Positions 46,611 to 56,350 of a stretch of DNA of 64,000 nt are shown one piece after another. Position 1 is the stretch's first letter. Every line of letters starts with the position of its first letter. The notes beneath the pieces are model-generated. The model worked only from the letters and a program-made list of their open reading frames with translations. It had not been told where the DNA came from and made no database searches. Both the position numbers and the translations under genes were made by a program. Origin of the DNA: Maritimibacter sp. HL-12 (GTDB lineage: Bacteria > Pseudomonadota > Alphaproteobacteria > Rhodobacterales > Rhodobacteraceae); contig NZ_FXBQ01000001.1 of assembly GCF_900177545.1 (NCBI RefSeq), forward strand, positions 2,598,122 to 2,662,121, given 5' to 3'.

Positions 46611-47474
46611 TTAGTCGCATCGCCCGCACACGCAGCGACGCGGGTTTGGAAAGATCCCTTCGAGCCAGGCGATCACCCGTTCGATGCGCGGATCGCCGCG
46701 CCGGGTTTCGTGGTAGACCAGCCAGATATGGCCGTCGATGAAATCCTCGGGCGGATGAATCGGCTCGAGATCATCGTTCATCCTTGCCACGCAGGTGGAA
46801 AGCGGCCCGGCAAGCCCGCACGACCGCATCGCTTCGGAGAGGCTGATGAGGGTATGAAACCGCGCGGCCGGTGGCTCCGCAAAGTGCTTGCGGGCATACC
46901 GCATGTAGGGGTTCGAATCCATCGTCTGGCTCAGGCCGAGCCAGCGTTGGCAGGGTGGCGCGCCGATCGGGCGATAGAGGCCGATGCCGAAGGTGGCAAG
47001 TTTGCGCCGCACCAGGCGGCCCTCGTCCGGCTCGGAGTATTGCAGCGCGATATCGGCCTCGCCCCGGGCAAGGCTGAAGGGTTTCGTCGTGTAGTCGATC
47101 TGCAACTGCAGGGCGGGGTGGGTGGCAATGAAAGCGGAAACCGCCGGCACCAGGGCCAGCGTATTGACGAAGGGCTTGCTGCTGATCATCACCTGGCCGG
47201 AAACGTCTTGCGCGCCGCGCGCGATATCGTATTCCGCCGCGGTCATCGCCGTGCGCATGGTCCGCGCCGTGGCGATCAGGCATTCGGCTTCCGCGGTCGG
47301 CTTCCAGCCCTCGCCGGAGCGCTCCATCAGCACCCGCCCGATCTCTTCCTCCAGCCGTTTCACCCGACGCGACACCGTGGTGACGGTGCTGCCAAGGCCA
47401 TCGGCCGCACCCGAGAGCGTGCCATGCTCGGCCATCGCGAGCAGGTATTTCAGATCGTCCCAGTTCGGTTCCAT
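46611..47474 (-). CDS. LysR-family transcriptional regulator
   Basis: A 287-aa regulator. The N-terminal winged helix is clear (WDDLKYLLAMAEHGTLSGAADGLGSTVTTVSRRVKRLEEEIG, residues 5-46). It is followed by a linker helix and a substrate-binding domain beginning with GQVMISSKPFVNTLALVPAVSAF near residue 90. The extra C-terminal CVCGRCD is unusual. It is divergent from hom across 370 bp; LysR proteins often control their divergent neighbour, but nothing else points to hom. A CGGGATG-GCCGG-CATCCCG palindrome at 47515-47533 lies 41 bp before the ATG. Confidence 0.9.
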   Translation of the reverse strand: MEPNWDDLKYLLAMAEHGTLSGAADGLGSTVTTVSRRVKRLEEEIGRVLMERSGEGWKPTAEAECLIATARTMRTAMTAAEYDIARGAQDVSGQVMISSKPFVNTLALVPAVSAFIATHPALQLQIDYTTKPFSLARGEADIALQYSEPDEGRLVRRKLATFGIGLYRPIGAPPCQRWLGLSQTMDSNPYMRYARKHFAEPPAARFHTLISLSEAMRSCGLAGPLSTCVARMNDDLEPIHPPEDFIDGHIWLVYHETRRGDPRIERVIAWLEGIFPNPRRCVCGRCD

Positions 47475-47845
47475 CGCTGGCTCCGCTCCATCTTGGTTCA
47501 ACGTGTGGGGAAGCCGGGATGGCCGGCATCCCGAACAAAACAGATGACCACAGGAAACTGACACCCAAACGCCCAGCGCCGGCGGAACAAGTCCTATCCG
47601 GCGGGCCGACCAGCAGGTTACATCGTCTGCCCTGCGCGTGCTTGAACTCGCGGCGCGATCGACCGGGGGAGAAGCTCTTTGGTAGTCAAAGTCTTGCGGG
47701 GCTGTCAACTGCGTCCGGAGCGCTGGGCGCGGTTCTGCCGGGCCACATGCCGGGCCTTCCAATTCGCCTTTGCACCGCCACCCGATTGCGCCTCCCGCAC
47801 CCTTTCGTTATCTGGTTGCGAAGACAGCCAAGACGGGAGCGCCCC
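47475..47845. other. Spacer between LysR gene and hom
   Basis: This 371-bp spacer holds a 7-bp-arm palindrome at 47515-47533 and a candidate hom promoter, TTGCGC (47786-47791), 17 bp, TATCTG (47809-47814). No convincing reading frame or riboswitch is seen. Confidence 0.45.
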
Positions 47846-49138
47846 ATGCCAGAGCCAAAACCCCTCCGCCTCGGGATCGCGGGCCTCGGCACCGTCGGGG
47901 TGGGCGTCGTCAAGATCCTGCGCAAGCACGGCAAGCTGCTGGAAATGCGCGCCGGGCGGCCGATCGAGATCGTCGCCGTGTCGGCCCGCTCGCGCGACAA
48001 GGATCGCGGTGTCGATATCGCCCATTACGATTGGGAGGACGATCCCGTTGCCATGGCCCGGCGCGACGATATCGACGTGCTGGTCGAACTCATGGGCGGC
48101 TCCGATGGTCCGGCCAAGGCCGCCGTGGAGGCCGCGATCGCACACGGCAAGCATGTGGTTACCGCCAACAAGGCGCTGCTCGCTCACCACGGGCAGGATC
48201 TGGCGGCAGCGTCCGAAGCGGCTGGCGTGGTGCTGCGCTTCGAGGCCGCCGTGGCCGGGGGCATCCCGGTGATCAAGGCGCTCACCGAGGGGCTCGCGGG
48301 CAACGAGATCACCAAGGTGATGGGGGTGATGAACGGCACCTGCAACTACATCCTCACCCGGATGGAGGCCACCCGCCAAGGCTATAACGCGCTCTTCGAC
48401 GAGGCCCACAAGCTGGGCTATCTCGAAGCCGATCCGCAGCTTGACGTGGGTGGGATCGACGCCGGCCACAAGCTGAGCCTGCTGGCCTCGATCGCCTTCG
48501 GCACGCAAGTGAATTTCGACGCGGTGGAACTGGAGGGGATCGAGCAGATCTCGCTGCGCGACATCGAGGAAGCCGCCGAGATGGGCTACCGGATCAAGCT
48601 CCTGGGCGTGGCGCAGATGACCGGACGCGGGCTTGAGCAGCGCATGAGCCCCTGCCTCGTGCCCGCCGCCTCGCCGCTGGGCCAGCTCGAAGGTGGCACC
48701 AACATGGTGGTGATCGAGGGCGACAGCGTTGGCCAGATCGTGATGCGCGGCGCCGGTGCCGGCGAAGGCCCCACCGCCAGCGCGGTGATGGGCGACGTGA
48801 TCGACCTTGCGCGCGGCCTCGATATTTCCACCTTCGGGATGCCCGCCTCACGTCTGGTGCCCGCCAAACCGGCGACCGCCGCGGTGCCCGCGCCCTATTA
48901 TCTGCGGATGGAACTGGAAGACAAACCCGGCGCCCTCGCCAAGGTGGCAGCCGCCCTTGGCGAGGCCGGGGTCTCGATCGACCGGATGCGCCAGCACGGC
49001 CATCAGAATACGGTCGCACCGGTGATCGTGGTCACCCACAAATGCTCGCGCGCGCAGATCGACGCGGCGCTGGAAGGGCTCGAAAAAACCCCGGTGGTTC
49101 GAGGCGAAACGGTGGCAATCCGGATCGAGGAAGTCTGA
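47846..49138 (+). CDS. hom: Homoserine dehydrogenase
   Basis: A 430-aa enzyme that reduces aspartate semialdehyde to homoserine, leading to threonine, methionine and isoleucine. The NAD(P) motif GLGTVGVGVV is near residue 13. The catalytic region includes VMGVMNGTCNYILTRM and DPQLDVGGIDAGHKLSLLA with the conserved lysine. A C-terminal ACT domain (YYLRMELEDKPGALAKVAAAL) suggests feedback control, typically by threonine. GGGAG precedes the ATG at 47846. Confidence 0.95.
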   Translation: MPEPKPLRLGIAGLGTVGVGVVKILRKHGKLLEMRAGRPIEIVAVSARSRDKDRGVDIAHYDWEDDPVAMARRDDIDVLVELMGGSDGPAKAAVEAAIAHGKHVVTANKALLAHHGQDLAAASEAAGVVLRFEAAVAGGIPVIKALTEGLAGNEITKVMGVMNGTCNYILTRMEATRQGYNALFDEAHKLGYLEADPQLDVGGIDAGHKLSLLASIAFGTQVNFDAVELEGIEQISLRDIEEAAEMGYRIKLLGVAQMTGRGLEQRMSPCLVPAASPLGQLEGGTNMVVIEGDSVGQIVMRGAGAGEGPTASAVMGDVIDLARGLDISTFGMPASRLVPAKPATAAVPAPYYLRMELEDKPGALAKVAAALGEAGVSIDRMRQHGHQNTVAPVIVVTHKCSRAQIDAALEGLEKTPVVRGETVAIRIEEV

Positions 49139-49212
49139 ACCGAGCCCCACACGGCCTCAACCCGGCGCAGCGCCCGGATTGGGCGCGCACCCCCGAACAA
49201 AGCCACGGGTTG

Positions 49213-49282
49213 GTCCGGCGGGCGATCCTTGCCACCCCCGCCGGACACGGTCACGAATTGAAACCCGGCGTCGCGACCGGGT
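49213..49282. terminator. Paired hairpins between hom and dodecin
   Basis: GTCCGGCGGG (49213-49222) pairs with CCCGCCGGAC (49237-49246), about 75 bp after hom. ACCCGG/CCGGGT (49263-49282) reads on the minus strand directly after the dodecin stop and is followed by TTTCAATT. Confidence 0.45.
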
Positions 49283-49485
49283 CAGTCGTCGAGCACGAAG
49301 GTGATCATCAGGTTCACCTGGTATTCGGCGATCTCGCCACCCTCGACCCGAACCTGGTGTTCCTTGACCCAGGCCGAGCGGATGTTGCGCAGCGTTGCCG
49401 AGGCGCGGCGAATGCCTTCCTTCACGGCGTCTTCAAAGCTTTTCGTCGAGGTGGCAGAGATTTCGGTTACACGGGCAATGCTCAT
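49282..49485 (-). CDS. Dodecin family flavin-binding protein
   Basis: A 67-aa protein starting MSIARVTEISATSTKSFEDAVKEGIRRA, followed by the WVKEHQVRVEGGEIAEYQVNL strand that is typical of dodecins. Dodecins form 12-mers that store or buffer flavins; the single Trp and Gln flank the flavin. CACAGGAGGACAAG precedes the ATG at 49485. It is convergent with hom and is the only gene before the nrdR promoter region. Confidence 0.9.
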   Translation of the reverse strand: MSIARVTEISATSTKSFEDAVKEGIRRASATLRNIRSAWVKEHQVRVEGGEIAEYQVNLMITFVLDD

Positions 49486-49621
49486 CTTGTCCTCCTGTGA
49501 CGTCGTTGCCCGGCCATTATCGCACCCGGCGCAGGGTGCGGATAGGTCAGCGCCCGGCCTCGGCTGTTTTCGGCCGTTGGCGGCACACACCGTTCTGCAT
49601 CTTGTGGTGCGCATTAAAGGC

Positions 49622-49662
49622 TACACAAGACCGGGCCGTATCCCTATAGTGCCTGTGGATAA
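49622..49662 (+). promoter_or_regulatory. nrdR promoter with DnaA box at the start site
   Basis: TACACA (49622-49627), 17 bp, TATAGT (49645-49650). The DnaA box TGTGGATAA (49654-49662) covers the expected transcript start near 49657, a position where bound DnaA would block transcription. Confidence 0.5.
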
Positions 49663-49713
49663 GTGGGCACAGACCCGTAAGTCTGGGGAACAGGCAAGAA
49701 GAAGGGGACCGGC

Positions 49714-50184
49714 ATGCGCTGCCCGTTTTGCGGAAACATAGACACACAGGTGAAGGATTCGCGGCCTGCCGAGGATCACGTCGCGATCCGGCGGCGGCGG
49801 TTCTGCCCGGCGTGCGGCGGGCGCTTCACCACCTACGAGCGGGTGCAATTGCGCGATCTCGTGGTGATCAAGTCGAACGGGCGACGCGAGGATTTCGACC
49901 GCACCAAGCTGGAACGCTCGATCCGGATCGCGTTGCAAAAACGCCCCGTCGAGCCGGAGCGGGTTGACCAGATGATCTCCGGCATCGTGCGGCGGCTCGA
50001 AAGCATGGGCGAGACCGACATCTCATCGAAGGCGATCGGCGAGATCGTGATGGAGAGCCTGGCCCGGATCGACACCGTGGCTTACGTTCGTTTTGCCAGC
50101 GTTTACAAGAACTTCCAGGAAGCCGATGATTTCGACCGCTTCGTGAGCGAGCTTCGCCCCGAGGTCGCTCCCGGCGACGAGTGA
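49714..50184 (+). CDS. nrdR: Transcriptional repressor NrdR
   Basis: A 156-aa repressor of ribonucleotide reductase genes. A zinc ribbon CPFCGN...[13 protein letters not shown] (residues 3-45) is followed by an ATP-cone domain ([24 protein letters not shown]) that senses dATP. GAAGGGGACC precedes the ATG at 49714. Its stop overlaps the GTG of ribD by 4 bp, as in many alphaproteobacteria. Confidence 0.96.
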   Translation: MRCPFCGNIDTQVKDSRPAEDHVAIRRRRFCPACGGRFTTYERVQLRDLVVIKSNGRREDFDRTKLERSIRIALQKRPVEPERVDQMISGIVRRLESMGETDISSKAIGEIVMESLARIDTVAYVRFASVYKNFQEADDFDRFVSELRPEVAPGDE

Positions 50185-51272
50185 GCGACGCGCGCTTCAT
50201 GAACCTCGCGCTCGCGCTGGGGCGGCGCGGGCTGGGGGCGTGCTGGCCGAATCCGGCGGTGGGCTGCGTGATCGTGGCGCACGGCCGGATCGTCGGGCGC
50301 GGCTGGACCCAACCCGGCGGGCGCCCCCACGCCGAGGTGGTCGCGCTGGCACAGGCAGGCGACGCAGCGCGCGGTGCCACGGCCTATGTCACCCTTGAAC
50401 CCTGCGCCCATCACGGCAAGACCCCGCCCTGCGCCGACGCGCTGGTGGCGGCGGGCGTCGGCCGGGTGGTGGTGGCGCTGACCGATCCCGACCCCCGGGT
50501 GAACGGGCAGGGGCTGGCGCGATTGCGCGCCGGTGGTGTCGAGGTGGTTGAGAACGTCGGCACCGAGACGGCAACCGCCGACCAGATCGGCTTTCTCACC
50601 CGGGTGACCGACGGCCGCCCGATGGTCACGCTCAAGCTCGCCACCTCGCTCGACGGGCGGATCGCCACCGCGAGCGGCGAGAGCCAGTGGATCACCGGGC
50701 CCGAGGCGCGCCGCGCGGTGCATGCCATGCGGATGCGCCACGACGCGGTGATGGTGGGCGCGGGCACGGTGCGCACCGATGACCCAAGCCTCACCGTGCG
50801 TGGCCTCGGCGTGCAGCGCCAGCCGGTGCGGGTGGTGCTTTCGCGCGGGCTCGATCTGCCGCTCGACAGCCAGTTGGCGACGAGTGCGCGGGCGGTCCCG
50901 GTCTGGATCCTGCACGGTGACCGCGCCGCGCCCGAAAGGGTGGCCGCCTGGCAGGCCGTCGGCGCGCGGTTGTTCCGGGTGCCGGTTGCGGGCGGGCAAC
51001 TCGATCTGCGCGCCGCCCTCGCGGTGCTGGCCGACGAGGGGCTCACGCGGGTGTTCTGCGAGGGTGGCGGATCGCTGGCCGCCGGGCTGCTCTCGGACGG
51101 CCTGGTGGACGCATTCGCCGGCTTCACCGCCGGGTGTGCGCTGGGTGCCGAGGGGCGGCCTTCGCTCGCCGCGATGGGAATTGCCCGGCTGGCGGATGCG
51201 CCAGGATTTCGACTTGTCGAAACCCGCGCGGTCGGGGCCGACGTGATGCACCTGTGGCGATGCGAGGCCTGA
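50181..51272 (+). CDS. ribD: Riboflavin biosynthesis deaminase/reductase RibD
   Basis: A 363-aa bifunctional enzyme of riboflavin synthesis. The deaminase domain has [11 protein letters not shown] and the zinc cysteines in [14 protein letters not shown] (residues about 50-85). The reductase domain begins near 145 with [16 protein letters not shown] and ends with [12 protein letters not shown]. It starts at a GTG overlapping nrdR. No FMN riboswitch precedes it. It converges with the RTX gene with 7 bp between stops. Confidence 0.95.
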   Translation: MSDARFMNLALALGRRGLGACWPNPAVGCVIVAHGRIVGRGWTQPGGRPHAEVVALAQAGDAARGATAYVTLEPCAHHGKTPPCADALVAAGVGRVVVALTDPDPRVNGQGLARLRAGGVEVVENVGTETATADQIGFLTRVTDGRPMVTLKLATSLDGRIATASGESQWITGPEARRAVHAMRMRHDAVMVGAGTVRTDDPSLTVRGLGVQRQPVRVVLSRGLDLPLDSQLATSARAVPVWILHGDRAAPERVAAWQAVGARLFRVPVAGGQLDLRAALAVLADEGLTRVFCEGGGSLAAGLLSDGLVDAFAGFTAGCALGAEGRPSLAAMGIARLADAPGFRLVETRAVGADVMHLWRCEA

Positions 51273-51279
51273 CCCGGCC

Positions 51280-53835
51280 TCAGGATGCCGCGATCAGCCG
51301 CGCCTCGAAACCCTTGAGCACTGTGCGCGCGGTCTGGCCATAGCTGCCGGGGTTCGACCGCAACTCTGGGAACAGCCGGAACACTTCCTCGCGTGCCGGG
51401 CCGTCGATCGCGCCGAGGCCCTCGGCCCCGGGGTGAAAACTCTCGCTGGGCGCGCCATTGGCCCAGACCACCTCGTGGTGGTCGAACAGCATGTGAATAT
51501 AGGTTACCCGCGCCATTTCGACCGGCGCGATGCTTGCGCCGTTCACCAGGTGCTTGGCGGGCACCAGGACCTCGGGACTGTCGAAATAAAGAGTGGCGGC
51601 GCTGCCCTCGTAGATCATGCGGTGCTGCGGCGAGACCAGCAGCGGGCGGTTGTTGCGGAAGGCACCGCGCTCGAAGCGGATCGGTGCCAGCGCGCCTGTG
51701 CCCTCGACGGTGCTTCGACCGATCCAGCGCAACGCCTGGGGGCCGTGGTCGCGGGTGAGCACGAAATCGCCGGGGCGCAGGTCTTCGATCGGCCGCGCAC
51801 CGAACGGGGTTTCGATCAAGGTGCCCAAGGTGAAGCAGATGATCAGGTTCTCGATATTGCTGAAATTGACAATCGTGCCGTCCGACAACGTGACCGATCC
51901 ATTTTCGGCATCGGTGAAGTTGATCGAGGAGGCCGAGACGAAGTTGGAAAAGTCGAGCGTGTCGCCGTCGGTTTCGCCGTCTTCGTCGCCGTCGATGAAG
52001 ATGGTGGCACCCGGGCCGCCGAACACCGTGTTGGGGTCGAGGATGAAATAGTCGTCGCCCGCGCCGCCGGTGGCGGCATCGTCCGCGCCGGTGTGAATCG
52101 TATCGTCGCCGCCACCGCCAAGGATCGTGTCGGCCCCGTCGCCGCCGAAGATCTGGTCATCCCCCGATCCGGGATCGGGCCCGAGGATCATCGAGCTGTC
52201 GGCGAGGTCTTCGGTGGTTCCGCCGGGCGAGGTGACGGTGCCCGAGATCACCTGCTGGCCGGCGTTTTCCCAGTGGCGCACCTCGATCGTGTAGCTCTGG
52301 CCCGCCTCCAGCGTCACCTCGCCGGAACGGGTCGTCGCGGCCTGGTGGAAATCGTTGTTCATGTAGGTTGCGGTCGAGCCACCCTGGTTGGTCCAGGTCA
52401 GCGGATCGCCCTCGGCATCGAAGATCCGGATCGTCGAACCGTCGTCGGAGGTGGTGGAGAAGGTGAAGACACCGGTTTCCGAGGCGGCCAGCGTCGAGGT
52501 GTAGACGACCGCGAAATCGTTCGGATCGCCCGAGCTGCCGCGTGCATCGTGAATGATCGAGGTGCTGTCGAAGTCCTCCGTGGTGCCGGTGCCAATCAGG
52601 GTTCCGTTCTCGGCGTCGAAGGCTTGCCCGTTGGCACCGGAGAAATCGTGGTCCCAGACCTGATAACTCCACAGCCCCGGTTCGGGGGGATCGTCACCGT
52701 AGATCAGATCGTCACCGTCGCCGCCAAGAATCGTGTCGTCGCCCGAGCCGCCATGGATCGTGTCGTCGCCGCCGCCAGACGCGACGCTGAGGCCGCCGGT
52801 GTCGGCACCGGCATCGAAGAAATCGTCAGTGTCGCCGTCGAACAGGAATTCCTCGAAATCGCTGAAGTCGAGCGTCTCGCTGCCAATGCTGGTGGTGCCG
52901 GTGCCATCGCCGGTCAGGGTGGTCGATGTGGTTGCGGCGGTCGAGGTGACTTCGAGGGTGTCATCGCCCGCGCCGCCGTCGATCAGGTCGGAGCCGTCGC
53001 CGGTGTCCCATGTCACGAGGTCGTCGCCGTCGCCCGCGTCGATCGTGTCGTCGCCCGCACCGCCGCTGATGGTATCGTTGCCATCATAGGCAAAGATGTT
53101 GTCGTCGCCCGCGCCGATCATGTCGCCGTCGGGATCATCCAGATAGGCGGCATCGAGCAGGTCGGCCCCGCTGGTCCCCTCGACGATGCCATCAGAGAAG
53201 AAAGGTTCGCCGTCGACGAAAGTGAACGCGGCCACCCCGTCGGGGTCGCCACCGGCAAAATCGTTATCCGGATAGCCGGTGAGCGCGCCGGCATTGCCGG
53301 AGCCGGGCAGTTCGTAGTCGTTCGCCCCGCCATCGGTGACCCCGGTTTCGGCCTCCTCGCCGTAACCGTTGGTCCACTGGATGTCTTCGTAGATGAATTC
53401 CAGCTCGAAATCGCCATCACCCGTCGAGGTGATCACCACCTGGAAGGAGTTTTCCCCCGAGCCGGAATAGGGCTCGACCCCATCCCATGTCACCGTGACA
53501 GTGCCCGCGACCGGGTCGAGGTCCCAGTAGATCTCGCCGCCCGAATTGATGTTCACGTCGGCGAAGAAGGGCGCGATCGTCGGGGTGGTGACAGAGGAAA
53601 GATCGGCGGTCTGGTAGTCCGTGTTGGGCGACCCGAAGGTGATGTTGCCATTCGAGTTGACGTAGAGACCTGAGTAGCTGGTGCCGAAAAAATCCATCCC
53701 GCCGCCGCCGAAAACGGAGGTGACATCGACGAAAACCGAACCGTCGTCGTTATTGCCCGCAGCCTTGGCGGCGCTGGAGAATACGCCTTCGCCGTAGCCC
53801 GCAGGCCCGCCGAGACCGGTGTTCATCGTTGCCAT
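51280..53835 (-). CDS. Large secreted RTX protein with nidogen-like, PA14-like and Hint domains
   Basis: An 851-aa acidic protein without a Sec signal, as expected for type I secretion. Residues about 45-200 look like a NIDO domain (FFGTSYSGLYVNSNGNITFG). Two blocks of calcium-binding nonapeptides GGxGxDxI(x) lie near 215-385 and 552-620. Between them, about 385-550, is a PA14/GLEYA-like part (GVFTFSTTSDDGSTIRIFDAEG). From C667 runs a Hint_2 domain (CFTLGTLIETPFG, LRPGDFVLTRDHG, VSPQHRM). Hint domains can cut or splice proteins, but whether this subtype is active is not shown. No T1SS genes are in view. Confidence 0.88.
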   Translation of the reverse strand: MATMNTGLGGPAGYGEGVFSSAAKAAGNNDDGSVFVDVTSVFGGGGMDFFGTSYSGLYVNSNGNITFGSPNTDYQTADLSSVTTPTIAPFFADVNINSGGEIYWDLDPVAGTVTVTWDGVEPYSGSGENSFQVVITSTGDGDFELEFIYEDIQWTNGYGEEAETGVTDGGANDYELPGSGNAGALTGYPDNDFAGGDPDGVAAFTFVDGEPFFSDGIVEGTSGADLLDAAYLDDPDGDMIGAGDDNIFAYDGNDTISGGAGDDTIDAGDGDDLVTWDTGDGSDLIDGGAGDDTLEVTSTAATTSTTLTGDGTGTTSIGSETLDFSDFEEFLFDGDTDDFFDAGADTGGLSVASGGGDDTIHGGSGDDTILGGDGDDLIYGDDPPEPGLWSYQVWDHDFSGANGQAFDAENGTLIGTGTTEDFDSTSIIHDARGSSGDPNDFAVVYTSTLAASETGVFTFSTTSDDGSTIRIFDAEGDPLTWTNQGGSTATYMNNDFHQAATTRSGEVTLEAGQSYTIEVRHWENAGQQVISGTVTSPGGTTEDLADSSMILGPDPGSGDDQIFGGDGADTILGGGGDDTIHTGADDAATGGAGDDYFILDPNTVFGGPGATIFIDGDEDGETDGDTLDFSNFVSASSINFTDAENGSVTLSDGTIVNFSNIENLIICFTLGTLIETPFGARPIEDLRPGDFVLTRDHGPQALRWIGRSTVEGTGALAPIRFERGAFRNNRPLLVSPQHRMIYEGSAATLYFDSPEVLVPAKHLVNGASIAPVEMARVTYIHMLFDHHEVVWANGAPSESFHPGAEGLGAIDGPAREEVFRLFPELRSNPGSYGQTARTVLKGFEARLIAAS

Positions 53836-54130
53836 GCAGCGGCCCCCCGCAACAGCAGGCCCGCGCGGCCCGTTTCAGGCGGCGAGAGATGGGAGCGTGG
53901 GGCCATGGATGACCGGCCGCGCGATTTGCACGCGAGATGGAAGCCGCCATCCGGCTGGGGATTAACCGCCAGTTTCACACTACTCTGCCTCATTCGCCGC
54001 CGGATATGCTTCCAGACTAGCGGATTCAGTTTAACAGTCCGGTGCGAAAATGCGAGCAGTTTTCCGGGACGGCTTGAAAAAACCATCCGTTTCCCGTGTG
54101 TTGTGGTTCCCGAGCCGCAGAGAATCCCGG

Positions 54131-56347
54131 TCAGGTCGCGAAGTCGAACTCCCGCCAGAGCGGCAGCGTGCGCGCGCGTTTTCCGGTGAGGTCGAACAGC
54201 GCGTTGGCGAGCGCCGGGGCGGCGGGCGGTGTGCCTGGCTCACCCACGCCTTGCGGCCTGTCACCGGAGGCAAGCAATGCCACCTCGAAGCGTGGGCATC
54301 CGGCCATCCGCAGCGCCTCGTAGTCGGGGAAGTTGCCCTCCACAACCGCGCCGCCCTCGAAGGTGATCTCGCCGTGGATCGCGGCGGAAAAACCGAACAC
54401 GGCACCGCCGGTAAGCTGGGCCTCGACGTTGCGCGGATCGAGCGCGAGGCCCGGATCGGCGGCGATCCAGCAGCGCGCGAGCCGGATCAGCCCGTCCTCC
54501 TCGACCACCTCGACAACCTCCGCCACCGGGGTGCCGAAGGAATGGGTAAAGGCCACGCCGCGGCCCACGTTCGAGGGTTTTTCCCCGCCCCAGTCCGAGA
54601 TCTCGGCCACCCGTTCGATCACGTCGGCAGATGGACCATGCGCGGGCCGGACGTGCGCAAGGCGGAATTCCACCGGATCGGCGCCCGCTTCATGGGCCAG
54701 CTCGTCGATGAAGCTTTCCCAGAAGAAGGCGTTCTGCGAATTGCCCACCGAGCGCCAGAAACCCACCGGGATCGTCACGTCGGCGGCAAAGCCGCGCACG
54801 CGGATGTTGTCGATCGCGTAAGGCTGGTCTGCCGCGCCCTCGGTGATGGTGCGGTCGGCGGGCGTGATCGGCAGGCCCACCATCGCCTCCATGGTCTGGC
54901 CCATGATCGAGGGCGAAGCGAGGTCGGCCGAAAGCCGCGAGATCCGGCCCGCCTCAAGCGTGGCCGACATCCGCGCCAGCGCGCCGGGGCGATAATGGTC
55001 GTGGCGCATGTCTTCCTCGCGGCTCCACGTCACCGCCACGGGCACGCCGGGCCGGGCTTGCGCGATCCGCGCCGCGATCACCCCGAACTCCACGTTGGAG
55101 CGCCGCCCGAATCCGCCACCCATGATCGTGGTGTGCACGGTGACGGCCTCGGGCTTGATGCCAAGCGCCTTCGCCGTATCGTTCTGCAACATGATCGGTG
55201 CCTGGTTGCCGACCCAGAGCTCAACCGCGCCGTCGCGCCAGAGCGCGGTAGCGGTCATCGGTTCCATCGTCGCGTGGGCGAGGTAGGGCGCGCGGTAGTC
55301 TGCTGCGATATCGCCGCCGCTGCCCACGTCGCCCGCCTCGTGGGCAGTGATGTTGGGCTTGTCGTCGAAGGCGGCGGCGATCCGCTCGAACACGGCTTGC
55401 GTGGTCTCGGGGTAGGGTGCCGGGCCCCAGTCTATCTCCACCGCCTCGGCGGCCTGCATCGCGAGCCAGGTGTTGGTGGCGACCACGGCGATCCCGTCGC
55501 CGATGTCGATCACCGCCTCGACACCCGCCATCGCCTCGGCCGCACTTGCGTCGAAGCCGCGCATTTCGCCGCCAAGCTGCGGGTTGCGGCGCACGGTCGC
55601 AAAGCGCATCTCCGGCAGGCGGATGTCGGTGGCATAGGTGGCGGTGCCAGTGGCCTTGGGCACCTGGTCGAGCCGGGGCTGACTCTTGCCGAGCAGCACC
55701 CAGTCTTCGGGCCGCTTGAGCCGGGGGGCCTTGGGCGGCGCGAGGCGAGCGGCGTCCTCGGCAAGTTCGCCGTAGGCAAGCCTGCGCCCGTCGGTGGTGA
55801 CGATCTCGCCTCCCTCGGCGCGAAGCTGGTCGAGCCCGAGGCCGAGGCGTTCGGAGGCCGCGAGCATCAAAACCTCGCGGGCGGCCGCGCCGGCATGGCG
55901 CATCTTGTCGAAGGCATCGACGGTTGAGGTGGAGCCGCCGGTGACCTGAAGCCCGAGGATCTTGGGCATCTCGCCCATCACCGCGCCGCCGATCCGCGAA
56001 GGCGGCCCGGCGTCGTGTTCGCGCCCGATCATCAGCGCGCCGTTGGCATAGGCTTCGCCCGGCGGCCCATGCTCGACGCGGATCTGGTCGAGCGGCACTT
56101 CAAGCTCTTCCGCCGCCAGAGCGGCAAGGGTGGTCTGCACGCCTTGTCCCATCTCGGCGCGGGGCACGATCACGGTCACGCCGCGGCTGTCGATCACCAC
56201 CCAGGGGTTCAGCACCACGCCCTCGGCGTCGATCTCGGGCGCTTTCGGATCGCGCATCACCTGGTAGGTGCCGAAGGCGACGCCGCCCGCGACGGCGACG
56301 GAGCCGACCAGGAAGCTGCGGCGGGTGAAGGTTCTCAGCTTGCCCAT
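54131..56347 (-). CDS. Molybdenum hydroxylase large subunit (IorB-like)
   Basis: A 738-aa subunit resembling isoquinoline 1-oxidoreductase beta. It has a Tat signal (FTRRSFLVGSVAVAGG, residues 8-23), so the enzyme is probably periplasmic. Molybdopterin-binding motifs include AEMGQGVQTTLAALAAEE near 65, HTTIMGGGFGRRSN near 400 and the end motif GVGEPGTPPAAPALANAL near 710, which holds the catalytic glutamate. It follows the Fe-S subunit gene after 3 bp. The true substrate (aldehyde or N-heterocycle) is not known. The molybdopterin-insertion XdhC gene is absent here. Confidence 0.9.
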   Translation of the reverse strand: MGKLRTFTRRSFLVGSVAVAGGVAFGTYQVMRDPKAPEIDAEGVVLNPWVVIDSRGVTVIVPRAEMGQGVQTTLAALAAEELEVPLDQIRVEHGPPGEAYANGALMIGREHDAGPPSRIGGAVMGEMPKILGLQVTGGSTSTVDAFDKMRHAGAAAREVLMLAASERLGLGLDQLRAEGGEIVTTDGRRLAYGELAEDAARLAPPKAPRLKRPEDWVLLGKSQPRLDQVPKATGTATYATDIRLPEMRFATVRRNPQLGGEMRGFDASAAEAMAGVEAVIDIGDGIAVVATNTWLAMQAAEAVEIDWGPAPYPETTQAVFERIAAAFDDKPNITAHEAGDVGSGGDIAADYRAPYLAHATMEPMTATALWRDGAVELWVGNQAPIMLQNDTAKALGIKPEAVTVHTTIMGGGFGRRSNVEFGVIAARIAQARPGVPVAVTWSREEDMRHDHYRPGALARMSATLEAGRISRLSADLASPSIMGQTMEAMVGLPITPADRTITEGAADQPYAIDNIRVRGFAADVTIPVGFWRSVGNSQNAFFWESFIDELAHEAGADPVEFRLAHVRPAHGPSADVIERVAEISDWGGEKPSNVGRGVAFTHSFGTPVAEVVEVVEEDGLIRLARCWIAADPGLALDPRNVEAQLTGGAVFGFSAAIHGEITFEGGAVVEGNFPDYEALRMAGCPRFEVALLASGDRPQGVGEPGTPPAAPALANALFDLTGKRARTLPLWREFDFAT

Positions 56348-56350
56348 GTC

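Noticed and set aside
46907-46925. GGGGTTCGAATCCATCG resembles the T-arm of a tRNA
   Set aside because: It lies within the LysR coding sequence (residues DSNPYM) and no acceptor, D or anticodon stems can be placed around it.
50100-50180. FMN riboswitch before ribD
   Set aside because: ribD overlaps nrdR, so there is no leader, and none of the conserved riboswitch stems is seen.
52000-53200. Dense repeated GATCGTGTCGTCGCC-like text, at first like a CRISPR or satellite
   Set aside because: It is the codon-level trace of RTX nonapeptides in the large secreted protein; spacing is irregular and no spacers exist.
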